The notes under the pieces are model-generated. The model was given only the letters and a program-made list of their open reading frames with translations, made no database searches and was not told where the DNA came from. Below are positions 34,763 to 42,436 of a DNA stretch of 64,000 bases, piece by piece. Each line of letters starts with the position of its first letter. Within the stretch, counting starts at the first letter, position 1. Both the position numbers and the translations under genes were made by a program. This DNA is from Pseudomonadota bacterium (GTDB taxonomy: Bacteria; Desulfobacterota; Binatia; Binatales; Binataceae), in the NCBI GenBank assembly GCA_021325355.1, contig JAJPHI010000031.1:1-64000 (forward strand). Reading direction: 5' to 3'.

Positions 34763-35923
34763 ATGGCTGCAACGATCAACGGTGAATGCGATCCCCGCTT
34801 CGCGCGCGTCCGCGACGCCTTCGCGGAAAACTTCGCGAAACGCGGCGAGGTCGGCGCGGCCGTCTCGGTCGTCGTCGACGGCCGCTGCGTCGTCGATCTC
34901 TGGGGCGGGCACGCCGACAAGGCCAAAACCACGCCCTGGAACCGCGACACCATCGTCAACGTCTGGTCCACCACCAAGGGTCTCTGCGCGATGTGCGCCC
35001 ATCGCCTCGCCGATCAGGGCAAACTCGATCTCGACGTCCCGGTGGCCAATTACTGGCCCGAGTTCGCCGCCGCCGGCAAAGGCTCGATCAAAGTTACCCA
35101 GCTCCTCAACCATAAGGCGGGCCTCGCCGCGATTCGCGCTCCCCTGCAACTCGATGACGTCTTCAACTGGACCCGGGTCACCGAGGAACTGGCGCGCCAG
35201 GAACCCTGGTGGACCCCCGGCAGCAAACACGGCTACCACGCCATCACCTTCGGCTGGCTCGTCGGCGAAGTCGTCCGCCGCGTCAGCGGCAAGAGCCTCG
35301 GCACCTACTTCCGCGACGAGATCGCCCGCCCGCTCGGTGCCGAAGCCTACATCGGCATCGGTCCCGAATTCGACGCGCGCACCGCCGAAATCATCTTCGC
35401 GCCGCCGCCGCAACCCGGTGAACCCAACCTGTTTGCCGAGATGCTCAAGGATCCGACCTCCGTCAGCGCCATGGCGATCTTCAATCCGCCGGCGCTCTTC
35501 CAGGCGACGACCACCAATTCGCGCGCATGGCGCGCCGCCGAAATCCCCGGCGCCAACGGCCATGCCAACGCCCGCGGCCTCGCCCGCATCTACGGCGCGC
35601 TCGCCCGCGGCGGCGAGATCGACGGCATTCGCGTCCTGAGCGCCCGACAAATCGGCCGCTGCTACACCGAACAGTCCAATGGCCCCGACGCCGTCCTGCC
35701 GATTACCACCCGCTTCAGCCTCGGCTTCATGCTCTCCCAGCCCGAAGCGATGCTCGGCCCGAATCCGCGCGCCTTCGGTCATCCCGGCGCCGGCGGTTCG
35801 CTTGGCTTTGCCGATCCCGACGCCAAAGTCGGCTTCGGCTACGTCATGAACCAGATGAGCAGTGAAGCGCTGATGGATCCGCGTCCCAAGGCCTTGATCG
35901 ACGCCATCTACGCCTCGCTGTAG
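34763..35923 (+). CDS. Serine hydrolase, beta-lactamase/EstB (family VIII esterase) type
   Basis: 386 residues of the class C beta-lactamase fold. S69-T-T-K72 is the SxxK nucleophile motif. LNHKAGLAAI and WTPGSKHGYHAITFGWLVGEV include the Tyr of the YxN-equivalent (here Y-H-A), and GHPGAGGSLGFADP provides the C-terminal HxG-like element. No signal peptide, so an intracellular esterase is more likely than a lactamase. ATG 34763 has GAGGAG about 7 nt upstream. Confidence 0.9.
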   Translation: MAATINGECDPRFARVRDAFAENFAKRGEVGAAVSVVVDGRCVVDLWGGHADKAKTTPWNRDTIVNVWSTTKGLCAMCAHRLADQGKLDLDVPVANYWPEFAAAGKGSIKVTQLLNHKAGLAAIRAPLQLDDVFNWTRVTEELARQEPWWTPGSKHGYHAITFGWLVGEVVRRVSGKSLGTYFRDEIARPLGAEAYIGIGPEFDARTAEIIFAPPPQPGEPNLFAEMLKDPTSVSAMAIFNPPALFQATTTNSRAWRAAEIPGANGHANARGLARIYGALARGGEIDGIRVLSARQIGRCYTEQSNGPDAVLPITTRFSLGFMLSQPEAMLGPNPRAFGHPGAGGSLGFADPDAKVGFGYVMNQMSSEALMDPRPKALIDAIYASL

Positions 35924-35939
35924 GCATCGTTCACCCGCG

Positions 35940-35977
35940 CCGCAGCGTCGCGCTCCCGTGAAGAGCCGACGCTGCGG
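35940..35977. terminator. Large hairpin between convergent genes
   Basis: CCGCAGCGTCG (35940-35950) pairs perfectly with CGACGCTGCGG (35967-35977), and an inner GCTC/GAGC stem extends it. There is no U-tract, but the position between convergent genes supports a terminator or attenuating structure. Confidence 0.5.
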
Positions 35978-35995
35978 TCGCCGCCACCGACCGCC

Positions 35996-37126
35996 TTAGC
36001 GGCCGACTACCACGCCTTCGCGACTCAGCGCGTCGCACTGCGCCTCCTCGAGGTCGATCGCGCCGCCGATTTGCGCTTCATCGAGCCGCACCGCACCGAC
36101 CGCGCGAAACTCCTCGCCGAGGATCAGATCCCGCCCGATAACGGCGCGTGAAACCTCGAGCGCGGTCCCGCCGCGATTCTCGAACACCCCGTTCATGCAC
36201 AGGAAGGATCGGCCGACCGTGGCCTCGGCAAACGAGACGCTCCCCTGCGCCAGAAAGCGGCCGTGCATCCGGACATTGCCGCCGACCCGGATCCGTTCCG
36301 CGGCCAGCGCGATTCCGCCCGCGTTCTGAAAAATTCCTCCCACACAAAAAAGATCGCCGCCAATCGCCGCTTCGCCCAGATGCACCGCGCCCTTCGCGCT
36401 GAACCACTCGCCGAGCACCGCGCGACCCGCCACCTCGATTCGCTCGGCCAGCAGCGCGTCGCCGCCCGGCGTCGCGAACGATCCGTGCGGACAATACAGA
36501 TCGCGCCCGATCTTCGCGCCGCGGAGCTTAACCGTCCCGCGCGCTCTGAACTGATGGTTCAGCGCGACGTTCTGGGCGATCCGCGCGCCTTCGCCATCCA
36601 GCGCGATACTTTCAGGATTCTCGAAATTGCCGTGCGCGCAGTAGAGCATCCCGCCGATCACCGCCTCGCGCAGGCTGACGCCGCCCCTCGCCGCAAAGCC
36701 GTTGGCCGCCATCACATGACCCGCGATCCGCGCGCCGTCGAGGCCGACCGCCGGACCATCGTCGGAGGTGCAGCTTGCGCCGTTGAACGATACGCTGCCG
36801 CCGATTACCGCGCGGTCGAGCCGCACCGCGCCGCCGACGCGGCTGCCTTCGCAGAGCTGGAAGTCGCCGGCGATCCGCGCGCCCTCCGCGGCGATTCCCC
36901 CGAGCTCGCATCCGCTAATCAGCAGTGTTTCAAGGCGCGCCGCGCGGAGATCCAGCGGACGCTCGAATGTGCAGTCGGTGAAGATCAGCGGAACCGTGAC
37001 GCGCGTCCCCGCGAGGTCGAGCGTCCCGACGATCGTTGCCCCCTCCAGCGCGATCATTGACTCGCCCCGCGCCGCGGCCGTGCGCATCCGTTCGCCGAGC
37101 GTCGCGCCGTCCAGTGTTGCCGTCAC
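35996..37126 (-). CDS. Beta-helix repeat protein, function unknown
   Basis: 376 residues made largely of about 47-residue repeats. Successive units share IGGDLYC-like cores: IGGMLYCAHGNFEN, IGRDLYCPHGSFAT, IGGDLFCVGGIFQN and VGRSFLCMNGVFEN. Each is followed by a Gly-Gly turn, a Leu-start strand and an F-x-A-x-G-x-V stretch. Periodic small/hydrophobic residues suggest a right-handed parallel beta-helix, as in pentapeptide-like repeat proteins. No signal peptide or catalytic motif. Starts with GTG at 37126. Single gene on the minus strand, divergent from the SMP-30 gene. Confidence 0.8.
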   Translation of the reverse strand: MTATLDGATLGERMRTAAARGESMIALEGATIVGTLDLAGTRVTVPLIFTDCTFERPLDLRAARLETLLISGCELGGIAAEGARIAGDFQLCEGSRVGGAVRLDRAVIGGSVSFNGASCTSDDGPAVGLDGARIAGHVMAANGFAARGGVSLREAVIGGMLYCAHGNFENPESIALDGEGARIAQNVALNHQFRARGTVKLRGAKIGRDLYCPHGSFATPGGDALLAERIEVAGRAVLGEWFSAKGAVHLGEAAIGGDLFCVGGIFQNAGGIALAAERIRVGGNVRMHGRFLAQGSVSFAEATVGRSFLCMNGVFENRGGTALEVSRAVIGRDLILGEEFRAVGAVRLDEAQIGGAIDLEEAQCDALSREGVVVGR

Positions 37127-37227
37127 CGTCTTCGGATTCTTAGCGCTTTCGCGGCCGATAATGCTATCGTCCCCCTCGTCGCGGAACTTGCGGTAATCTC
37201 ACCACGAAATCGCGGAGGGCTCAGCAG

Positions 37228-38154
37228 ATGCCTACCTTCTCAGTCAGTCAGATCGAAGTGTTCGGACGCGGCGTGCTCAAGGCCGAGGGCGTCGTCGTCG
37301 ACAAGGCCAATTGCGTCTACGGCGGTGGCCGCAACGGTATCATGTACAAGGTGACGCCCGACGGCAAAGTCGCGGAGCTCGTCCATCTGCCGAGCGGCTC
37401 GATTCCCAATGGCGTCACGATGGATCGCAATGGCGACATCATCTACTGCGATCTCGGCAAGGAGGCCGTGATGCGGGTGACGCAGGACGGCAAGGTCTCG
37501 ATGGTCGCCGATCGCGCCGGCGACCTGCCGCTCTCGCTGCCGAACTTCGCCACCTACGACGCCGAGGGCAACCTCTACGTCTCGAATTCCAGCACCAGCA
37601 ATATCCACAAGATCGGCGATGAACTGACCAATCCACAGCCCAAGGGCGCGCTCTGCCTGATTCGCAAAAACGGCCGCAGCGAGGTTATCGCCACGGACCT
37701 CTACCTCGCCAACGGCACCGCCATCGATCCCCGGGAAGAAGCGGTCTATGTGCTCGAGTCCACCCGCTTCGATTGCCTGCGCATTCCCATCAAAAAAGAC
37801 GGCACTCACGGCAAACCCGAGGTCTTCTCGAAGGGCTTTCCCGCGATCCCCGACGGGATGGCCTTCGATGCGGATGGCGACCTGTACATCACCCTGCCCG
37901 GCAAGGGCAAACGCCCCGAAGATCCGCCCAAAGACAAGATCCTCCTGCCGACCAATCAGATTTTGAAGGTCGATAAGAACGGCAACTGGACGATGCTGAT
38001 CGATGATCCGAAGAGCGAAAAGCTCGACCATCCGACCAACTGCGCCTTCGGCGGCCCCGGCCTGCAGGATCTTTATTTCGCCAACCTCGAAGGCGAACAC
38101 TTCAGCCGCGTGCATACCAATTTCCGCGGTCATCCGCTGTATCACCAGCGCTGA
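37228..38154 (+). CDS. SMP-30/gluconolactonase-type beta-propeller protein
   Basis: 308 residues with repeated propeller blades: GVVVDKANCVYGGG, PNGVTMDRNGDIIYCD, PNFATYDAEGNLYVSN, ANGTAIDPREEAVYVLES, PDGMAFDADGDLYITLPG. These fit the SMP-30/gluconolactonase/strictosidine-synthase fold with its Ca-binding acidic and Asn residues. No signal peptide. ATG 37228 has GGAGGG upstream. Probably a lactonase or esterase of a catabolic pathway; the substrate is unknown. Confidence 0.88.
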   Translation: MPTFSVSQIEVFGRGVLKAEGVVVDKANCVYGGGRNGIMYKVTPDGKVAELVHLPSGSIPNGVTMDRNGDIIYCDLGKEAVMRVTQDGKVSMVADRAGDLPLSLPNFATYDAEGNLYVSNSSTSNIHKIGDELTNPQPKGALCLIRKNGRSEVIATDLYLANGTAIDPREEAVYVLESTRFDCLRIPIKKDGTHGKPEVFSKGFPAIPDGMAFDADGDLYITLPGKGKRPEDPPKDKILLPTNQILKVDKNGNWTMLIDDPKSEKLDHPTNCAFGGPGLQDLYFANLEGEHFSRVHTNFRGHPLYHQR

Positions 38155-38183
38155 CCCGCGCTCAGCCGGCCCCCGCGATCAGC

Positions 38184-38226
38184 CGAAACAAAACCACGCC
38201 GGAGCTGGTTTCAAGCTCCGGCGTGG
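38184..38226 (-). terminator. Intrinsic terminator for the luciferase-like gene
   Basis: Perfect 13-bp stem CCACGCCGGAGCT/AGCTCCGGCGTGG (38194-38206, 38214-38226), 7-nt loop. Read on the minus strand the hairpin is followed by GGTTTTGTTTC, a U-rich tail, so it terminates the minus-strand gene ending at 38254. It may also block read-through from SMP-30. Confidence 0.8.
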
Positions 38227-38253
38227 CCACCAATGGGCCAGCGCGAATTTGCT

Positions 38254-39585
38254 CTAACGCAGACCGAGCTCCGTCAGCGGACCGCGATCGGCCACCGCAT
38301 CCCGCTTCACGCCCGCGCGCAAGACGACCGATCCCGGCGTTCGCTGGAAAGGATCGGGCAGGTCGATCTCCTTGGCGTAGTCATGCAGAGCCGGCATCAC
38401 CTCCTGCGCGAAAAGCCGCATGCTCGCCATCCGCTCTTCGTTGCTCACCGGTCCCTGCACGCTGAACATGATGAACACGCCCGGCCGCAGGATTTTCAGG
38501 ATCGATTTAATTTTCGGCGTCACCGTCGCCGGCGTTCCGGCGATCACCTGGTAATTGCGCTTGACCTTCTCGAGCCCCGCCACCAGCTTGCGATGCACTT
38601 CGGCGTAATCGACCGGCGCTTCGTCGCCGCCCCGGGCCTGCTGCGTCAGCTTCTCGCCGCTGACCCCCAGCCAACTGCCGGTCGGCTGCTTGGCCAGCGC
38701 CCGAATCGCGCTCTTTGAATTATAGCCCGGCGGCATCGTGAACTCCGGCGCCGAGAAGGCATTCTGCCCGCCGCCGTAAACGAAGTTTTCCGCGATCTTA
38801 TCCGCCTTCTCCTGGCTGTCGGCGACCACCGTCGGAATCAGGTAGCCGAAATTCTCCGGCCCCGCCTGATAGCCGTGCTTCGCCGCCTCGTCGGCATAGT
38901 AGTCCCACAGGTCGCAGGTCGGTCCGAGCATCGTGCCGAGCCCGATATACGGATAGCGATGCTCCGCGCACCACTTCACCGTTTCCGGACTGATTACCCC
39001 GGGAATCCACATCGGCGGATGCGGCTTCTGGTAGGGCAGCGCCCAGGGATTGACGTGCCGATAATGAAAGTGTTTGCCCTCGTAACGCCACGGCCCGGGC
39101 CGCGTCCACGCCTGCACGATAAAATCGTGCGCCTCGTTGAAGTACTCGCGATTGTAGGCCGGGTTGGCGTTGTTGAAAAACTGCTCGCTGCCGGCCCCGC
39201 GCACCCATCCGGTGATCAGCCGCCCGCGCGAGATCAGGTCGATCTCGGCCAGCTCCTCGGCCATCCGCAGCGGATGCTTGATGACCGGCAACGGATTGCC
39301 AATCAGCACGATTTTCACCCGCTTCGTGCGATACGCCAGCACCGCCGCCTCGACATTCATCACGCTGCCCATGCAGAAGGGGTTCCCGTGATGCTCGTTC
39401 AGGGCGACGACGTCGAAGCCCAACTCCTCGGCGTAGCAATACTCGTCCAGGTAGTAGTTGTAATCGTCGGCCGCCTTGTCGCGATCGAAGTATCTGTTCG
39501 ATACGCCGAAGAACGCGCGATTTTTCAGCACGACCTCCTCCGGCAGCCATCTGTAGGGACGTTCGGTGAAGTAGCCAATCTTCAT
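38254..39585 (-). CDS. LLM-class flavin-dependent monooxygenase
   Basis: 443-residue bacterial-luciferase-like TIM barrel using reduced flavin. The family segments are MKIGYFTERPYRW, YAEELGFDVVALNEHHGNPF, RTKRVKIVLIGNPLPVIKHPLRMAEELAEIDLISRGRL (read in parts), GWVRGAGSEQFF, and KPHPPMWIPGVISPETV. ATG 39585 has GGAGG upstream. Such enzymes oxidise alkanes, sulfonates or ketones in various bacteria; which applies here cannot be told. A minus-strand alpha/beta hydrolase gene lies just upstream, possibly in the same unit. Confidence 0.9.
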   Translation of the reverse strand: MKIGYFTERPYRWLPEEVVLKNRAFFGVSNRYFDRDKAADDYNYYLDEYCYAEELGFDVVALNEHHGNPFCMGSVMNVEAAVLAYRTKRVKIVLIGNPLPVIKHPLRMAEELAEIDLISRGRLITGWVRGAGSEQFFNNANPAYNREYFNEAHDFIVQAWTRPGPWRYEGKHFHYRHVNPWALPYQKPHPPMWIPGVISPETVKWCAEHRYPYIGLGTMLGPTCDLWDYYADEAAKHGYQAGPENFGYLIPTVVADSQEKADKIAENFVYGGGQNAFSAPEFTMPPGYNSKSAIRALAKQPTGSWLGVSGEKLTQQARGGDEAPVDYAEVHRKLVAGLEKVKRNYQVIAGTPATVTPKIKSILKILRPGVFIMFSVQGPVSNEERMASMRLFAQEVMPALHDYAKEIDLPDPFQRTPGSVVLRAGVKRDAVADRGPLTELGLR

Positions 39586-39689
39586 CTGGGGCTTTCCTCC
39601 CGGGAGCTCCGCGCTCGTCGAGCTAGTGACGCCGGCACCGGCGTGCGACGATGCGGTCGCGGCCGCTGCGGCATCGTTGCGCCATTTGC

Positions 39690-40475
39690 CTACTCTGCCA
39701 AAAATCCGCCGACCGCGCGACTGAACTCCGCCTCGCGTTCGATCTCCGGGCGATGGCCCGCGCCGTCGATCTCGACCACCCGGCAGTTCGCCAGCGCCGC
39801 GCGATAGCCGTCGATACAGCCGCGCGGCACCACCTGGTCCCGCGTGCCCCAGACCAGCAGCGTGGGCGTCCTGACGCCGTAAAGCAGATGCGGCAGACTC
39901 GGATTATGCATGTACGGCTCCCAGCCGAGTCGCGCCGTCTCCGCCCGCGCATCTTCGAACGCCTCGAACTGCTCGGGGGTCATCTCGCCGCCGTAGATCC
40001 GACCGAACTCCGGGGTGTTCTCGGGATCTGCGACCGTCGCCCGCAGATGCCGTCGGATCGTCAATTCGAAGAAGTCCAGAATCTCGCCGTCCTGCGGCTT
40101 TATCCCCATCGGCGCGACCAGCACCATCCGCGAAAACACGTGCGGACAGGCGGCGGCCATCTCCGCCGCGATAAACCCGCCCGCCGAAAAGCCAATCACA
40201 TCGATCGGCGCGAGGTTAAGCTCGCGCAGCACCTGCGCGTAAAGCCCCCCCAAATCGCGATAGCTGCGCACCCAGTCGACGCGCGCACTCTGCCCGAAGC
40301 CCGGCTGCAGCGGGATGATCTCCTCGCGCCGATCCGCCAACCAGGCATTCCACGCCATCCAGCCCGGATAGCCGAGCTCGTCATGCAGGATCAATAGCGG
40401 CTTCCCGCTCCCGCCCCTGACGATGCTCAGTTCGGTGTTCGCCGCCTTGATCACATCTTTTGTCCAGTTTGCCAC
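39690..40475 (-). CDS. Alpha/beta hydrolase
   Basis: 261 residues. The nucleophile elbow is GFSAGG (Ser about 97), the acid is in WGTRDQVVP, and the catalytic His is in DGAGHRPEIE near the C-terminus. LILHDELGYPGW takes the place of the HG oxyanion loop. GTG 40475 is chosen because GAGG lies about 6 nt upstream; TTG 40487 is the alternative. In gene order it precedes the luciferase-like monooxygenase by 104 nt, which contains GC hairpins. C-C hydrolase, lactonase or esterase activity is equally possible. Confidence 0.87.
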   Translation of the reverse strand: MANWTKDVIKAANTELSIVRGGSGKPLLILHDELGYPGWMAWNAWLADRREEIIPLQPGFGQSARVDWVRSYRDLGGLYAQVLRELNLAPIDVIGFSAGGFIAAEMAAACPHVFSRMVLVAPMGIKPQDGEILDFFELTIRRHLRATVADPENTPEFGRIYGGEMTPEQFEAFEDARAETARLGWEPYMHNPSLPHLLYGVRTPTLLVWGTRDQVVPRGCIDGYRAALANCRVVEIDGAGHRPEIEREAEFSRAVGGFLAE

Positions 40476-40688
40476 GTTACGCCTCAATTCATCCGGTCGC
40501 TTCGATCAAAAACCTCGCCTGTCAATTAGCAAAAGCCCTTCAACCGCGAAACGTCGACGGGTCGCGGTCTGACAACCATTCGCGCAAATTCATCCCCTAG
40601 ATTTCTTAAAGCTTGCCTCTTCCCATGCGATGTGTCATGAGAAGCCAAGACGTTCTGACTAAACCGAATTTCTGCAGGTAAGATCGCT

Positions 40689-42119
40689 ATGAAGTTTAGA
40701 ATCCTAAATCTCCCGCAAACTCGCGAAATTCTGCCAATATTCCTTTTTGCCGTGTTTTCCGGGCTTCTCCTCCCCGGAGTTGCGCTCGCACAAACTCTCC
40801 CGCAAATCGATACGCACACCGATTCCGGCGGTAGCTTTACCAACTACCAGCCCAATGGTCCGACCAACGAAGCGACCAGTCCGTTCTTCCAGGCGCTCGG
40901 TTCCAATGGCCGGACCTGCCAGACCTGCCATGAGCCCGGCGACGCCTTCGGACTGAGTCTCACCGATATCAACAATATCTACACCGCCACCAACGGCACC
41001 GATCCGCTCTTCGCCGCCGTCGACGGCGCCGACTGTATCGATCAGCCGAACTCGCACACGATGCTGCTCAAGCACGGCCTCATCCGCATCATGCTGCCGA
41101 TCTCGCCGACCACCTATAACGGCTCGGTGCCGAACTTCACGGTCAAGGTGACGCGCGATCCAACCAAATGCGAGCTCTCGAACGCCAACGTGCAGGCCGC
41201 CTGCCAGGCCGAGTTCGGTCCCGGTTATCAGTGCATCTCTCTCTATCGTCGCCCCTTGCCGGCAACCAATGTCAATTTCCTCGGCAATCTGATGTGGGAC
41301 GGTCGCGAGCCTAATCCCATAACCTTCGGACTCACCGCGGCGCTCGAGCAACAGGCGAGCGACGCCGTCACCGAGCACGAACAGGCCGCCTCACCGCCGA
41401 CTTCCGCTCAACTGAGCGCGATTGCGAGCTTCGAGGAAGGGCTCTACACGACCCAGACTTCGGACAACAACGCCGGCTCGCTCGACGGCAATGGGGCCAC
41501 CGAATCCCCGCAGGAGCTCGCTTCGCAGCCCTTCTCCTACGGCCTCAACAGCACCAACCGCCCCGGATTCAACGAGAACGTGTTCACCTTCTTCTCCGCC
41601 TGGTCGAGCCTGACCGGCACGGACCCGGTTTCCGAAGCCGAAGAATCCATCGCCCGCGGCGAAACCGACTTCAATACAATCGTGTTCAACGACGGCGCCA
41701 CCAAAGTGACCTGCAGCAACTGCCACAACGATCCCAACGTCGGCAATAACTCGAATAATCCGGCCAAGATTATCCACTATGGAACGGACTTCGCCTTCGA
41801 TCCCACCCTGGACACGGCCAGCTATATGCCGACCTTCTCCATCCAATGCATTCCGCCGCAGCCCTTTTCCGGCGTCAGCGGAACCTCGACCGTCGCCACC
41901 ACGACCGACCCCAGCCGCATTCTGATTACCGGCGTCTGCGGCGATGAGGGCGGCGTCAAGATCCCCTCGCTGCACGGCCTGCTGGCGCGCGCGCCGTACT
42001 TCCGCAACGGTTCGGCGGCAACCCTCGCGACGGTGATTACTTTCTACAACACTCACTTTAACATCGGCCTGACCAGCCAGCAGCAGACCGATTTGCAGAA
42101 CTTCCTCGGCGCGCTCTGA
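40689..42119 (+). CDS. Diheme cytochrome c peroxidase/MauG-like protein, copy 1
   Basis: 476-residue exported cytochrome. Signal peptide with cleavage likely after VALA (about residue 34). Heme sites are C77-Q-T-C80-H81 and C342-S-N-C345-H346. The C-terminus YFRNGSAATLATVITFYNTHFNIG and a final LQNFLGAL resemble the end of cytochrome c peroxidases and MauG, but the usual YFHDGS is YFRNGS. Conserved extra cysteines (in DCIDQP, KCEL, AACQAE, QCISLYRRPLP) suggest disulfides. It has a close paralogue 317 nt downstream. Substrate unknown; a periplasmic redox role is inferred. Confidence 0.82.
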   Translation: MKFRILNLPQTREILPIFLFAVFSGLLLPGVALAQTLPQIDTHTDSGGSFTNYQPNGPTNEATSPFFQALGSNGRTCQTCHEPGDAFGLSLTDINNIYTATNGTDPLFAAVDGADCIDQPNSHTMLLKHGLIRIMLPISPTTYNGSVPNFTVKVTRDPTKCELSNANVQAACQAEFGPGYQCISLYRRPLPATNVNFLGNLMWDGREPNPITFGLTAALEQQASDAVTEHEQAASPPTSAQLSAIASFEEGLYTTQTSDNNAGSLDGNGATESPQELASQPFSYGLNSTNRPGFNENVFTFFSAWSSLTGTDPVSEAEESIARGETDFNTIVFNDGATKVTCSNCHNDPNVGNNSNNPAKIIHYGTDFAFDPTLDTASYMPTFSIQCIPPQPFSGVSGTSTVATTTDPSRILITGVCGDEGGVKIPSLHGLLARAPYFRNGSAATLATVITFYNTHFNIGLTSQQQTDLQNFLGAL

Positions 42120-42140
42120 TGCGCCGCAGATGAGGACCTT

Positions 42141-42168
42141 GGCCGGCGCCGTCCTCGCGGCGCCGGCC
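42141..42168 (+). terminator. GC hairpin after cytochrome copy 1
   Basis: GGCCGGCGCCG (42141-42151) and CGGCGCCGGCC (42158-42168) form a perfect 11-bp stem with a 6-nt loop, 21 nt after the stop codon. No U-tract, so strength is uncertain. Confidence 0.45.
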
Positions 42169-42291
42169 TGACCTCGATACGCCCGACCACCGATAAGCCG
42201 CCGTCCCCGAATATCCGACCGCCGCATTAGGATGGCCAAGTTACGATAATAATGCGGAACAATTGCTCAGTTCAGCCTGCTATGGGCCCGA

Positions 42292-42322
42292 TGATAGAAA
42301 ACCGGCTGAAGCGTGATAGAAA
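42292..42322. repeat. 9-bp direct repeat spaced by two helical turns
   Basis: TGATAGAAA occurs at 42292-42300 and 42314-42322, a 22-bp period placing both on one face of the helix. It ends 15 nt before a TATACT element. The layout fits an activator or repressor site for cytochrome copy 2; the regulator is unknown. Confidence 0.4.
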
Positions 42323-42436
42323 TAAGTCGCTTGCGTTATACTGGCCTTTATGCGATTAGATGCTCTGACGCTCTGTCTTTGATTTGGGTGCTCTGGCCCT
42401 TATTTGATTGTTCGACAAGCAGCAGGGGAGGTTGCA

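Larger units (their letters stand above)
42120..42436. other. 317-bp AT-rich spacer between the cytochrome paralogues
   Basis: No gene seen. It begins with a GC hairpin (42141-42168) just after the first cytochrome. It then turns AT-rich, with a direct repeat TGATAGAAA (42292-42300 and 42314-42322), a TATACT -10-like element at 42337-42342, three GCTCTG repeats, and a GGGGAGG SD (42424-42430) before the second gene. This suggests the second copy has its own regulated promoter. Confidence 0.45.

Noticed and set aside
34763-35923. Antibiotic-resistance beta-lactamase
   Set aside because: It has the SxxK motif but no signal peptide and resembles cytoplasmic family VIII esterases; resistance is not supported.
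39586-39689. Terminator between the alpha/beta hydrolase and luciferase-like genes
   Set aside because: Inverted repeats (ACGCCGG/CCGGCGT, ACGATGC/GCATCGT) exist but there is no U-tract, and both genes are on the same strand, so cotranscription remains possible.
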